64,000 nucleotides of DNA from Gnetum montanum (Eukaryota; Streptophyta; Gnetopsida; Gnetales; Gnetaceae). Both the position numbers and the translations under genes were made by a program. The notes below the pieces were generated by a model. The model did not search any database. It saw only the letters and a program-made list of their open reading frames with translations, and was not told the origin of the DNA. The first letter of the stretch is position 1, and every line of letters starts with the position of its first letter. The stretch covers positions 381,079 to 445,078 of the forward strand of contig MNCI01033465.1 in the NCBI GenBank assembly GCA_015680685.1, read 5' to 3'. Of this stretch, positions 31,758 through 43,626 are shown in pieces.

Positions 31758-34700
31758 TTAGTTGTGTAGTTTCTTCCTAACTCGATGTGAATTAGGAGAT
31801 GCATAAGGCCTGGGCGGCCCAAGGCTATATTCACCTAGATCCTTGTTTGTGATTCTAAAGGGCAAATCTACCCATAGAGCTTTTTTAGGGAGGTCATCAA
31901 CCTCTTTTGGTTCCTTAGGTGGATCAGCTAGATAAGGTTGACCCTTATCCTTCACAGGCAACATGTCATTGGGGAATTCTACCTCTGACCCTTACTCTAT
32001 GTCAATATTGTTAATGGCCAGAGGGGTTGCATTGTCACGATGTATAATCACTTCTCCACCTTCATACGAATGGTGGATTTCTTGGTGGATGGACAAGGAG
32101 ACAACCTGTAATTGGATTAGCTAGGGCCTTCCTAAGATCAGGTTGAACCCAGGCATCTCCTCAACAAAAATGAATTCAACTGTTGTGGAGAACTGCTCCC
32201 CTGCCACAAAAGCTATGGTGACCGTCCCCCTTACAATAATGCATGATCCATTAAAGGACTTCAAGCACGTTATCTTCATGGATTTGATTTGGTCAGCAAG
32301 ACCAAGTTGGTCAACAATTGGGAATGGAATGATGTTAGTTATCATCCCATCGTTGATGTGCACCCTGAAAATCTTACACTGCCCTATGTGGCTTGGTATA
32401 AACATTGGCATGATGATGACCTAACCCTTTTCAGGGTCAACCTCAATTGCTTCATTTTGAAATACTAGAGATATTGAACTTGATCCCTATGGTGTAGGGG
32501 GAAGCATCACAGCATGGATGGCTTGTTCATCTTTTGGGATGTCCTCCTTAATAGGAATGGAGGTCAGCATGTGAACTAGTGCTTTACAGTGAACAAAGGA
32601 GATCATAACCAAGTTGTACAGGCTCAAAGTTGTGTGTTTTTTATTTCAGAGCCTCTTTGACTTGTGCCAACACATCTAATAAATCCTTACCACTATCAGT
32701 TACTTTGTTGACCTTCATGTCCTTCATGCAGCCTAGGAGACAGATTTCTTGGGGAGGAGACTTAGGCTTGGTTTACTTTGTTTACTTTTGAGCCTCAATG
32801 CTCAGTTATTAATTGCTTGCAATGGCTATTCTAGCTGACGTGGCCATGGGAATAGGAGACAAGGGGACAAGCTTAGGCAAACGTAGCACTAGGCATTCCC
32901 TAATAATTTTGTTGACTAGGCACTCGTTGGGCCTCCTGGGCTACCACCTAGACTACTTGTTGTTGTATGCAGGATGATGTCTTGGGCAAGTAGGGCCTGA
33001 CACAGTCCCCACTATTGGACTTTGAGTAGGCGAAGACTCCACACGTTGAGGCATCCTAATGCTGAAGAGTATCTGAGTTGTTGTTGTCACAACATATGAT
33101 AGGGCCCTAACCATAAAGGGTGTCATAGGCGCTTGAGGTGGTGCTCTCATGACAAAACGAGACCTTGAGCTAGTTGATGCCAAGGAGGCCCCAATGTTGC
33201 CAGAGGGCACATGAACCACAAATGGTTCTTATGCTAGTTCTCAGTCATTATCCATGCTAATGGCATTGATAACATAGCCTATGCCACTTACATTGAACAG
33301 GTCTTTGTTGACCTTCATTGATTGATTTTCTAGGTGAACTAGGTTGGTTGCATTAAGGACCAATTGACCTTGGTCAGTCATGCATTGTATGTTATCCTGT
33401 AGAACCATGTAGAAATCTATGTCATAGTCGAGCAATTGATGGTAATGGCAAAACTAGTCCAACCTAAAATGCTTAGGGACCAAAGGCTCATTTGGTGTGG
33501 CTACTAGTGGGTTTTTGAGGAGCTTGTAATAGCGATCATGATGCTTATGAGAATCTTTAGACATCTGCTTATACTGGATGCACCCAGCATTAAGCAGTTA
33601 TCCCAAGAGCTTTGATGACTTGATGGGAAATGATGTGTACTTTAAGCAATCTTTGCACTCAAATTTTGCCCTTGGGTCAACTTGCCATGTAGCTGCCGAT
33701 GATGTAGACTAGTTGATCACTGTAATGCTAGAGCCAAATGCCTTGTTGTTGGTTGGGACCGTAAGTGCCTTGGCTATTGGTTTAGCATTGCTTGGCTTGG
33801 CATCATTGGCCACCATTGCAATAGTTGTAATTACCTTGCTATTTTTTTGTCCTTCTTTACATATGCATTTTTCTAAGTCACGTAGGTTGGATTTTTACTG
33901 GCCTTTGCCACATCCTAAATGCTCTTTGTTTAAGCAAATGCTTCGCTCAAGGAGTGTGATGCAAGGTAATACATATTTGACTTGATGAAGTCATTCACTG
34001 CACCTTTGAAAATGGCCAGTAGGTGGGTTTCCGCAATGGGCTTATGAATTTTGTTAAGTGTGGCACTCTAGTGCTAGATGAATTTTTGTATGAGCTCTAA
34101 GTGGCCTTACTTGATTTTCATTAATTAAACTAGGGTTGCCTTAGGATTCAAGTTGTACTTGAAGCGAGTGATGAATTGACTAAGCAATTTCTCCAAGGAA
34201 GATATGGAGACCCTGGGGAGTGCATAGTACCAATCTAGTGCCTTACCAATCAAGGACATGGAAAACGCATGGATGATTACATGTGGCCATGCCTACAATA
34301 GAAGGCATTCAGAGCAGAAGGTTACTAGATGTGCATTAAGATCCCCTACACCATTGTATTTAGTAAATTAGGGAAGTTGGACTCCAAGAGGTAAGGTCAG
34401 TGATGGAACCACAAGACTAATTGGGTCATCTTGGTAAAGGTTCATCACATCGACTGTTTTAGAGAAGCAGGCTTTGAGCCACTTAACCTCCTCTGTGAGC
34501 GTCTAGATGAGCTGGAATGCTTGGTCCAAGCTCAGGATGGACATAGTGAGCTACGTTGATTATGCTACCCGTTGTACTGCTTAAGTGGTCCACAACCCTA
34601 CTACAAGCTCTGTGATCATGTGAGATGCTTATTATGCATGTTGTTGCACAAATTGTTGTGTGTGCTATGCCATGGGCATAGACATTGGGCCCACTATGCA

Positions 34701-35475
34701 ATTTTATCTTGCACCATTGTAGGTGGAATCAATGGGATAGGCAAAACATATAACACTTGAGTCAATGGCAGTTGGGACATTTGCACAATGTGCACAATAG
34801 GATACATTGGCATTACAGATGCTAGCAAGAAGGACTAAGTAGACTGTGTAGCTATCCTGAAGGGTAGGGTGGTAGATAGTCTTGCACCTTGATGCATATG
34901 CACTTGATGACTTGCCACCATAAGGTTTGACTTGGGAGGTGACAAGGGGGATGTAACCGCTTGAAAAAAAGTAGATGGCTGGGACTGCTGAGGGATGAAA
35001 TTGGAGGTAGCCTACTGGAAGGAGACATAAAAGGGGTTCTTATTCTCCAAACAAGCCTCAAACTCATATGTCCCATCTTGTAGGGGCTCCTTGTAATTGA
35101 TTGTTGCATCATACTCATTTGACCTACTTAGTCAAACAAGTTCGTTGAGCAATCACCGAAAGGTCTCGGTGAGCAGAATGAAATCATTGAGGGTAGGGAA
35201 GTAGTCCCTCTCATTTCAATGTATGATTTCATAACCTTGTTTGATGTCCATTTCTTGATGGTCTAGGAAAAAACCTACCTAGAGTTTTGCACAAAAAGGT
35301 TATATTTTTCACCATTGAGTACCATGTACTCAAGAGGTTGGTTGCATATCCTAAGCAATTGCCTCTCTACCAAGGCAAAACCCCTAGCCCCATGGAGATC
35401 AATTGTGATCTCCCATTGACTAGGTCAAACAACAAGCATAATTAGGGTGGAGGTTAAGAGTTTCTCAGGATTCAT
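31758..35475 (-). pseudogene. Gag-protease polyprotein of element B
   Basis: The likely start is the ATG at 35475 (MNPEKLLTST), close behind the leader repeats. Gag core words appear near 34240-34000 (SLIGKALDWYYALPRVSISS, FITRFKYNLNPKATL) and match the Gag domain. A tail near 33435 reads MVLQDNIQCMTDQGQLVLNA. The protease (32411-32121) and a conserved end (31964-31758: PFRITNKDLGEYSLGPPRPY, then RVRKKLHN and a stop) follow. About 1240 codons long with stops and at least one net frameshift. After the stop comes the tandem repeat, not RT. Gag would build particles and the protease would mature them. Homologous to 38141-41466 and 59161-59464. Confidence 0.8.
32121..32411 (-). pseudogene. Retroviral-type aspartic protease domain, element B
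   Basis: An open 96-codon stretch reads KIFRVHINDGMITNIIPFPI, then MKITCLKSFNGSCIIVRGTV, and ends EEMPGFNLILGRP. Layout and the final LILGRP are typical for retrotransposon proteases. The active-site triad normally reads D-T/S-G. Here it reads N-D-G, and in the other copies D-D-G or D-D-E, so the family seems to use an unusual residue before Gly. Confidence 0.75.
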
Positions 35476-35479
35476 AATG

Positions 35480-35650
35480 CTACGCAAAAGATGCAAATGT
35501 TACAAAAGTTGTAGATGCTAAAACTGGCAAAGAATAGAAATGCTAAAAAATGGCTAAGTAAGAAAATATTGAAAAAAAATGTGAGAAAATGCCTAAGTCT
35601 AAAAATACTACAGAAGAAAAAAACTAACTTTGGTGTGTTACACTCCCTAT
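35480..35650 (-). repeat. Leader repeats of element B
   Basis: Read on the minus strand, short units of acttag-cattttt-ctacattttt type precede the gag start. They match the leader array of element C at 37838-38115. Confidence 0.55.
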
Positions 35651-35944
35651 GCTAAGGCTTGCTACATTGTCACGCTGAGAGCCAACTACGCTCTCCTGAG
35701 CACATAGAGTTTTGGCTTAGTGCCAAAGATATACTTTGGTTTTTGTTCAATGAGGTTTCAGGGGAACTAACAATTGGGTCCAATCTACATCAACCAACTT
35801 ATAGACAACTCTTGCACTAGCCTATGATCTAGCTACTACCATGGCAGGTCCACAAGGGTGACAAATCTACATTAACCCAAAACTAGTAGCAGAGGTGCAA
35901 AGAACACATGGAACTACCATTGAACGTAGAAGAAAATGGCATGA

Positions 35945-35962
35945 CCCTCCTTCTAGCACTAG
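35945..35962 (-). other. Primer-binding site of element B
   Basis: On the minus strand tagtgctagaaggagggtca lies six bases after the LTR end. The copies at 37549 (tggctctagaaggagggca) and 44921 (tggcactagaaggagggca) give the same site. I could not assign the tRNA. Confidence 0.55.
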
Positions 35963-35967
35963 AAAAC

Positions 35968-36248
35968 TATAGCGATAGAAAACGTTAACAGTTATAACGG
36001 TCATGTCAAGGGGTTTGCGACCATGGTACAACCCTAACCCCACCACCATCCTAAGGGCCATTGTTGAAGGGAAAAATCATAGGCGAAGCACTTGGTATAG
36101 TCTTGTTGATCAAACTGAGATTTATGAAATGTTTCAACTAATGGGTTCCAGTGGTACTAAGGTCACCTAAGCCAAAGCATAGCAGGGTTTTTTGGTGTGA
36201 AAACAATAATGCAAACGTGAAAATGTATGCAAAATAGTGAAAAAATGC
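35968..36248 (-). repeat. Truncated 5' LTR (R-U5 part) of element B
   Basis: Reversed, this segment follows the 3' part of the LTRs at 36251-37543 and 43627-44915: gatcaacaagac, gggttgtacc-tgg and a final cgctata before the primer site. U3 is missing. At 36249-36251 the sequence changes without a gap into the plus-strand LTR of element C. Confidence 0.6.
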
Positions 36249-36250
36249 AA

Positions 36251-37543
36251 GCACTTTACCTAAATTTTTCTAAGTGTTAAGTGTATTTAGCTTTAACTAC
36301 CAGATTTGCAAAATTTTTCTATGTCAAAATGATGGCACTTTCTACAAATTTGCCTAAGTGCTAGGACCATGCTCTCCACTACAATAGAGCATAGTTAGCT
36401 TTAACGACCAATCTTTTGCAATTTTGGATAAGTATTTGAATAAGGTCAAAATCTATAGAATTTTTCTAAGTGTTGTGTTATTCTTGGCACTATAGCTACT
36501 ATGCTCTTGCTACACTCAAGCATAGCTAACATACAAATGGCCAGTTTTGCAAAATTTTTCTAAGTGTTGTGCTACGCTATGCATTATAACTACTATGCTC
36601 TATTATGCTTTAGAGCATAGCAAGTGTAGCCAACACACAAATGGTTAGTTTTGTAGAAGTTTTCTAAGTGTTGTGCTACTACGCTCACTACTCTAGCTGC
36701 TACACTCTCCACTATAGCTACTACGCTTTTCTCACCTACCGCATCACTACATGTCACACAATCCACATTTTGGTCTAACTCTAACCCTATAAATACCCCT
36801 AGAACCCCGATGTTTTAGGGGTTGGCAATTAGCACTTTCATTTAGCATTTAGCATTTTGGCATCTTAGCACTTAACTCCAAGGGAAAAATGAAACCCAGA
36901 GCACACCACATCGATAGAGAGTCATAACTACACTACACAGTACACTGTAGCCCATTGTAGCCCTATAGAACACTACACAATACACCATGGTAACTAACTT
37001 GGCAAGCACAGTTCATCACAGCAAACTCTTGACATCACAGCCCCAAACCATCGAGACTATGACTACGCTCCCACTACACCTATTGTACACTATGTACCTT
37101 CTAAAACCCTTTTAGAGTCAACTACACTTCTATTTAGGGAAGTGTTCTATTTCTCTCTCTTTTTTCTAGCATTTTCTTGCATCTTTTCACACTTTTTCAT
37201 GCATCATCACATGATACTACACTCAAGCAATACTCTCCACGAGTTGACACCCTTATTTCGATCGAAACCCTTGGCTATGCTCATCATAGCTATGCTCTAT
37301 ACTTAGCACTGTGAAACATTGCTTTGACACTAACTTTGTTTTATGTTATTTGCATTTGCATTTCAGCTAACCATGCCACCCCCAGTTGCACCCACTGCCC
37401 CATTTGCAATCAGCAAAATCCTTATTCAATCAATAAGATCTTTTAGGGCACTTTACCTCCATTTCCAACAAGGCCCTCGCACAGTTAGGCTATGCACTCA
37501 TGAACCTCTTGGTGTTCCAATCACCAATGTTTTTAGTCATTAT
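36251..37543 (+). repeat. 5' LTR of element C, left end missing
   Basis: It aligns with 43627-44915, from gcactttacctaaattttt to gtcattata. About 66 bp of the LTR start are absent. U3 (36290-36760) has repeated phrases aaatttttctaagtgttg, ctacgctc and gagcatagc that can pair as hairpins. TATA box at 36788-36794 in a ccctataaatacccc context. The leader after it, gttttaggggttggcaatta, is conserved in all three LTRs of the family. Confidence 0.8.
36788..36794 (+). promoter_or_regulatory. TATA box of the element C LTR
   Basis: cctataaataccc is conserved at the same LTR position at 44201 and 47312, followed in each by ttaggggttgg (ttctaggggttgg in the last). Confidence 0.7.
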
Positions 37544-37548
37544 AGTTT

Positions 37549-37566
37549 TTGGCTCTAGAAGGAGGG
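37549..37566 (+). other. Primer-binding site of element C
   Basis: tggctctagaaggagggc follows the LTR end by six bases, as in copies B and D. Confidence 0.6.
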
Positions 37567-37837
37567 CATCGCCATTTCCTTCTACATTTTCTAATTATTA
37601 TCCCACATGCTTTGATTGTTGTCTTGCATGCTCTCTCCACCATTGGCTGGTGTAGATTGGACCCCATTGTTGGTTCCCTTGGAACCTCATTGAACAAAAG
37701 CCAAAGCATATCTTTTGCACTTAACCACAATTTTAGGTGCTCGGGAGAGCATAGCTAGTCCTTAACATGAGAGTGTAGAAAGCTCTAGCATAGCAAGTGT
37801 AGCACCAAAGTTAGCCACTTTCAATAGCTTTCACAAT

Positions 37838-38115
37838 TAGCATTGTTTCTACATTTTCATACTTAGCATTCTTTCTACATTTCCATACTTAGCATTTTTT
37901 CTACAGTTTCATACTTAGCCAAATTTCTACAGTTTTATACTTAGCCAAATTTCTGCGGTTTTACACTTAGTAAATTTTTTGCAGTTTCTATACCTATCCA
38001 TTTTTTGCATTTTTACACTTATCCATTTTTATATATTTTAATACTTAGTAATTTTCTTGCTACCAACAGACTTAGGCATTTTTCTGCCATTTTCAGAGTT
38101 AGCCATTTTTTTGCA
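37838..38115 (+). repeat. Leader tandem repeat, about 27-bp units, before gag of element C
   Basis: Units such as catacttagcattttttcta and cagttttatacttagccaaa repeat about nine times up to 25 bases before the gag start. The array lies in the 5' untranslated leader, where packaging or translation signals of such elements reside. Confidence 0.75.
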
Positions 38116-38140
38116 AATAACAACTCTCACAACCTGATCT

Positions 38141-41100
38141 ATGAACATGAATCCAGATCAACCTTCCACATCGATGTCTAACACATTTGACACACGATCC
38201 ACCCAAAGCATACTACACTAAGCCACAAATAATACAATTTTTTGTGCTAAAATCTAAGTAGGATTATCAATGGATCACCTCAACCTAGAGGCAAAACAAG
38301 ATTATGAACGAGTCCATCAAGATGGACAAGAGTACAACCGTACCTTGTTCAAACTAATTCCACTCAGGGAGTCCTACTACCAACTATTGTCCCAACTCAT
38401 CCATATAAACAAGCATGATGTGGGAACAAATTACGAGGAAGCTTCGAAAGAGGAAGAAGATGAGTTTGAGGCTCGCTTCAAATGTGAGAGCCTCCTCTAC
38501 ACTATCTTCCAAACACCAATCCCCAGTACGACCCCTCCTCGATTCGATTTACCCATCCTCTCCAAGATGGTGACCATGCCAATTTAATATTCCTCACTAG
38601 GGACCACTACATTTGCACAACCTTATGCTCATGTAGGGGCCACCTCCCAGCCTTGAATGATTCAGGAATCCTATGTCCTGCTTGTCTCATCTGTGCCCGC
38701 AGTGTTCGTTCAACCCACTCATGTGTGGTCCACCATGGTCACCATGCCCATCCCTCAACCAACACATCAACTAAACCCATCTGCTATGACATTAAACTAG
38801 TAATGACCATCCACTATGATGTTAGACTAGCAAACTCTGCAACCAATAATCTAATCCTATGCTATGCAACCAACACAAGCCTAGCCAATGTAACCAACTG
38901 GCACATCCCCAAGTTTAGATCAGGCATTCCATCTTATCCAAAGTTTAACAAAGGAGATTAACCAACTCAAAGCTGCCTCCTCCAAAACCATCAACATGGT
39001 GGACTTCTACCAGGATGACCACATAAATTCTACAATCCCACCCCTAACTCTCCCAACTAGGGTCCAACTACCTCAACTCACCAAGTACAATGGTAAAGGG
39101 GACCCTAATGCACACTTGGTCATATTTCGATCCAAGTGCTTGCTCCTTCAAGCCTAGCAACATGCCATCATGTGTGTGTTCCCCATGTCACTCACTGGTA
39201 AGGCCTTAGACTGGTATCACATGCCACCTAGGGCCTTAATCTCTTCTTTGGAGGATCTCATAAGATAGTTTGTGACATGCTTCAAGTACAACCTAAAGCG
39301 TGAAGCAACCCTCAACCAACTCATGCAAGTCAAGTAGGGGCCCCTAGAGCCTATGCCAAAATTCCTCTAATGTTGGAGTGATGCATCGAGTGAAATGTGT
39401 GAACCCCTAGCAAAGACACACCTATTAACCATCTTCAAGGATGCAGTAAATGACTTTATCAAGTCCAAACTATATTACTTAGCCCCAAAGTCTCTCAGCC
39501 AAACCTTTTCCCAAATGAAAGGCATAGAAGAGGCAGCCCAAGCTAGTAATGACCCAACTTACATGGCCTACAAAAACCAACATGTGCACAAGAAAAATGC
39601 AACAGAGGAAACAGTGGTCGCAAGCATAAAAGTAACCAATCAAAGCTCGATGGCTAAGCAGCCTAAGGCCCCAACTCACAAAGTTGCCAACTCTGGCACC
39701 AACTCACCTACATCAGTAGGGGCTGCCCCAAGGCCCAACTTTGATCTTAAGGATCACTCAAAGTATACATCGCTATCGATGGAATCCTTTGAACTACTAG
39801 AGTAACTCCTAAAAGTCGGGTGAATCCAACACAAATGCATATCTGAGATTGCCCACCAAAAACATGATAGGTACTGCAAAATTCTAAGGAACCCTACCTC
39901 AGCAATACCAAATAAGCCCCTGGTCCCACAACACTTCAAGCTAGACTAATACTATCATTACCACCAGTTGTTTGGTCACAGTATAGACAATTATTGTGCT
40001 TTGCAAGATGACCTACAAAGAATGATAGAACATGGCCAACTAGTGCTTGATGCAGTGACCCAATCCAACATAGATGACACCCCCTACATCATAAACTCCA
40101 TCAGCGTAGGTGGCAAGCCTAAAGTTGTGCAACAACCTTTTGTGATCCACATGACTTCCAATAAGGATCCCCTCGGCCTCCACAAGCAAGAGGTCCTCCT
40201 TTGTTATCAAAGTGCCACCTTGGGCATCCACAACACCCTCCATGGTTGAGGTTCCATAGCAATCATCTGCTAAGATGTTAAACTAGCAACCAAACCAACT
40301 GTCTGCTAAGATGTTAAACTAGCATGATGCAGCAACAACAACCACTAAGTAACCTTTCACCATCAAGGTGCCACAACGAGTTGGCCCTGCAACAACTCCT
40401 AAACCACCATTTTTCATAAGGGTGCCACAATTTGATGGCCCCTCACCCACTTGAAGCCCAAAAATGGGCAACATCTTAGTCTCTTCTCCTTCAAGGGCTA
40501 ACCCCAGTAGCAACCCGAGTAGGCCTACCAAATGGCAACGCAAGAGAATGAATAAGTGCCTTGCAACTCCCATGGCCAAAGCAAAGGCCACAACCAATAA
40601 GCAACAACCAAACAACCCAAGCCCAAGTCCCCTCTATGAGAGATCTGTCTCTCAAGTTTCATGGAGAAAGTCAAGGCCAACAAAATGACCAATGACAAGG
40701 ACTTCGTAGCTACATTAACCCAGGTGAAATGAATGCTCAAGAAAAAGAACACAATGTTGAGCTTATACAACCTAGTCATAACCTCATCTACTCACTGCCA
40801 AGCATTGGCCTAGATGTCAGCCTCCATTCCTATTATGGAGGACATCCCTGGAAATGAGAACCCCATCTGTGTAATGATGTTGCCCCCTTCACCACAGGAA
40901 TCAAGTTCAACATCCCTAGAATTTTGCAACAATGCAATCAAGGTCAAACCCAAATGAGGGAAGGTCACTACAACTCCATTGTCAATTAGCATACATGTTA
41001 GACAATGCACCATTCGCAGAGTGCATGTCGATGATGGTGCAGCAACAAACGTAGTCTTGTACTCTGTCATCGACAAGCTAGGCTTGGCAGAAAAAATCAA

Positions 41101-41466
41101 GCCAACCAAAATAGTATGTCTAAAATCCTTCAATAGATCATGCGTCACTCTCAGGGGGACAACCAACTTAGCCTTCGTGGCAAGAGAGCAATTCCCCACT
41201 AGCATAGATTTCATTGTCATAAAGGAGATGCCAAGCTTCAACCTGATCCTGGGCAAGCCTTGACTAGCTCAACTATGGGGCGTATCCTCTCCCATCCACC
41301 AAGAAGTCCACCTTACATACGAGGTGGTCAAGTTATCATCCACGATGATAACACCTCCTCTCTAGCTATCCACAAGATAGACATGGAGCAAGTGTCGGAG
41401 GTGAAGTTTCTTAGTGATGCATCTACAACAACCAATGCAACACATAAGGCTGACACACCTAAATGA
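38141..41466 (+). pseudogene. Gag-protease polyprotein of element C
   Basis: From the ATG at 38141 (MNMNPDQPSTSMSNT) one frame can be followed through in-frame stops as far as 41263, and the tail continues to 41466 in a shifted frame. Blocks: 38270-38587 (MDHLNLEAKQDYERVHQDGQ); Gag core near 39050-39560 (QLPQLTKYNGKGDPNAHLVI, MSLTGKALDWYHMPPRALIS); 39395-39805 with SKLYYLAPKSLSQTFSQMKG; 39968-40249 with MFGHSIDNYCALQDDLQRMI, the Tat-type cysteine region; then the protease. The first stop falls at codon 27, so the gene is dead, yet few indels are needed to keep the frame. Motif taagatgttaaactagca occurs inside the gene (40263-40322). No RT follows. Confidence 0.85.
40979..41263 (+). pseudogene. 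Retroviral-type aspartic protease domain, element C
   Basis: Open for 94 codons and in frame with the upstream gag. It reads IRRVHVDDGAATNVVLYSVI, then KIVCLKSFNRSCVTLRGTTN, and ends KEMPSFNLILGKP before a TGA in place of the usual Trp. The active-site triplet is DDG. Retrotransposon proteases normally have DTG or DSG at this place. Confidence 0.8.
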
Positions 41467-41809
41467 GCGATTGAAGCCAATAGCCTCCAAGAGAACCCTA
41501 GGACTTGCATGTCCCCTAATCCAAACCAGATTAAGAAACAACTACCAAATCAATGCACTCCCTTAGCGAAAAATGCGTTAGGTGCCTACCTACCCCTTAC
41601 CTCCACTTGCCATGCATGTTTTACTTTCATTTGCATCGCACTAGCCTATGTATTTACATTTTTCCTACTCACTTAGATCATGCATCTCATTTTGTTCATG
41701 CATTTTTTACTTTATTTATGCATGCATCAACTTAGCTTATGCATTGCATGTGAAAAACATAAAAAAATACATAAAAATCATAAAACTAAAACTACAAAAA
41801 ATACATGGC
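41467..41809. other. Spacer between gag-protease and tandem repeat, element C
   Basis: Noncoding. Pyrimidine-rich words such as catgcatgttttactttcat give way to an A-rich stretch (aaaaatacataaaaatcataaa) just before the repeat. A similar A-rich lead-in occurs at 59660-59710 and, reversed, at 31535-31600. Confidence 0.5.
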
Positions 41810-42425
41810 CTAAAAAGGACTTAAACTAGCCCATGACCTGAAATGGCTTTAAACTAGCAATTTATGGCCCACCATGGCCTTAAACCAATAGTGTATGACC
41901 CGAAATGGCCTTAAACCATCAATCCCTTTGCAATGGCCTAAAATGGCCTTAAACAAACGATGGCCTGAAATGACCCAAAACTAGTAACACTCAATGGTCC
42001 AAAATGGCTTAAAACTATTACTTTTTGTATTACTTTCCTTTTATTTGTGCATTTTAACTCTATTTACAATAGTTGCTACTTGATGTTGTCTTTCTAGTTG
42101 ATTTTTGTAAGATCTTACAGGCACACAACATGACTACGCATGCAGCATCACACCTCACATAAGCAATGTAAGCACTCATCCACCATGATGCAAAAAACTA
42201 GCATAGACATTCTATTGTGACTATAAACTAGTGTAGCAGTCTGCTATGACTATAAATTGGCACAGATCATCCTTGGGTAATGACATTAAACTAGCACAAC
42301 ATCCACCATCTACTACAACATTCAACTGGCACCTAACAATCTGCTAAGACTATAAACTAGCACATCACATTCTATTAGGATCTTAAACTGGGTTCACAAT
42401 CTGCTAGGACTTTAAACTAGCATGG
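41810..42425. repeat. Tandem ggccttaaactagc repeat, element C
   Basis: Two blocks: 41815-42000, with units like aaatggccttaaaccat, and 42180-42425, with units like tctgctaagactataaactagca in 30-40 bp steps. It is the reverse complement of the repeats at 2090 and 31265 and has the orientation expected for a plus-strand element. Confidence 0.85.
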
Positions 42426-42429
42426 TGCT

Positions 42430-43610
42430 GATATGTTGGAGCACTTGCTGAACCCATTGGGGCACTTGCAACATCATCACTTTCCACCATTCTACTGATC
42501 TTTTGGAGCACCTACCATTAGTGGGGCCTTTGGAGGACTCATAGCATCATCACCCTAGCACTTTCATTAGCTTCTTAAGCACTTGCAAATGGTGCAGCAT
42601 CTGATGCATTTGCAACATCTTCATACCCAGCACTTGCAACATCTTCACATCTAACATTTAACTTGCATTTCATGTTCTGTGATCTTCTTATCTTCTCAAA
42701 GTTGTGTTTGCAAGATGAAGCCCTGGAGATGATCATGCAAAGATGCATTTCATCATAGCAGCAAGTTGCCACATCACTCTGATGTGCATGATTGAACTAG
42801 TTAAGACACTCAAGAGTGCATTTCCTCCTCATCCCATTACAGCCTACACACATCCACTCCTTCATCCCAATAGCCTCTCATCCCCTGTATACCTACGATT
42901 GCACATCCCTCTAATGCATATGCATTGTGACGCATATGGTATTCTCCTCATGTCAATCGTAGAACCCATGGTGAATGTAATGCAACTTGTCCCATGGGGA
43001 GCCTTTTTTGGCTAGTCAAAGCATAAGCAGATGTAACACACCTCATCCTTGAGAGGAAACACTTGTCCTATAGACGTAACATGGTTGCATCAAAGTAAAG
43101 TCCATCTACCCAATGGCCCACACCTTGCAGCTAGCATTTAGTAGTAAGTCGAACCCAATGCAGGTTTGCCTCGTAGCAAAGCAAAGAAGAAAAAAATAAA
43201 AAAATAAAAAATAAAAAAAGAAGAATGGAAAAAAGCACATCTCCAAGAAAATTGACAACCTGTAGCTTTGCAATTAGCGTAGCCTTATATCAACTTTAAC
43301 TCTCTCATGAGTACTTCGACTAGAAATTAATATTTTAGGGGCAAACCACTTCATGCCATGGTCATTTTCAACCATGCTAACTTTGCATCTTTGCATCAAG
43401 ATAAACTATTTGCATTTTATTTTCTTTACTTACATTTCATCTCCCTAGCACATTGCCTCCACACTTTGCCCTAGCATACCCTTATCAACAACACTTTTGA
43501 ACATGGTGAAACAACACCTAATATAGTACCGATGAGCAATGTTGGTACCATGTCTGCTATAGTATTTTGCAATTCTCTATTGGCATCTCTCAAGCACTCC
43601 TCTAGACATC
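42430..43610. other. 3' region of element C, no gene seen
   Basis: Where copy B and the right-hand copy have the antisense gene, this copy shows no matching block. Short phrases (cttgcaacatcttcacat, gagcacttgc) repeat near 42440-42660, and an A-rich low-complexity run lies at 43180-43230. The antisense gene seems to be deleted or never present. Confidence 0.45.
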
Positions 43611-43625
43611 AACAAAGAGGGGCCA
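43611..43625 (+). other. Polypurine tract before the 3' LTR of element C
   Basis: aacaaagaggggcca sits directly before the LTR start tgaaac at 43627, in the position where plus-strand DNA synthesis is primed. Confidence 0.65.
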
Positions 43626-43626
43626 T

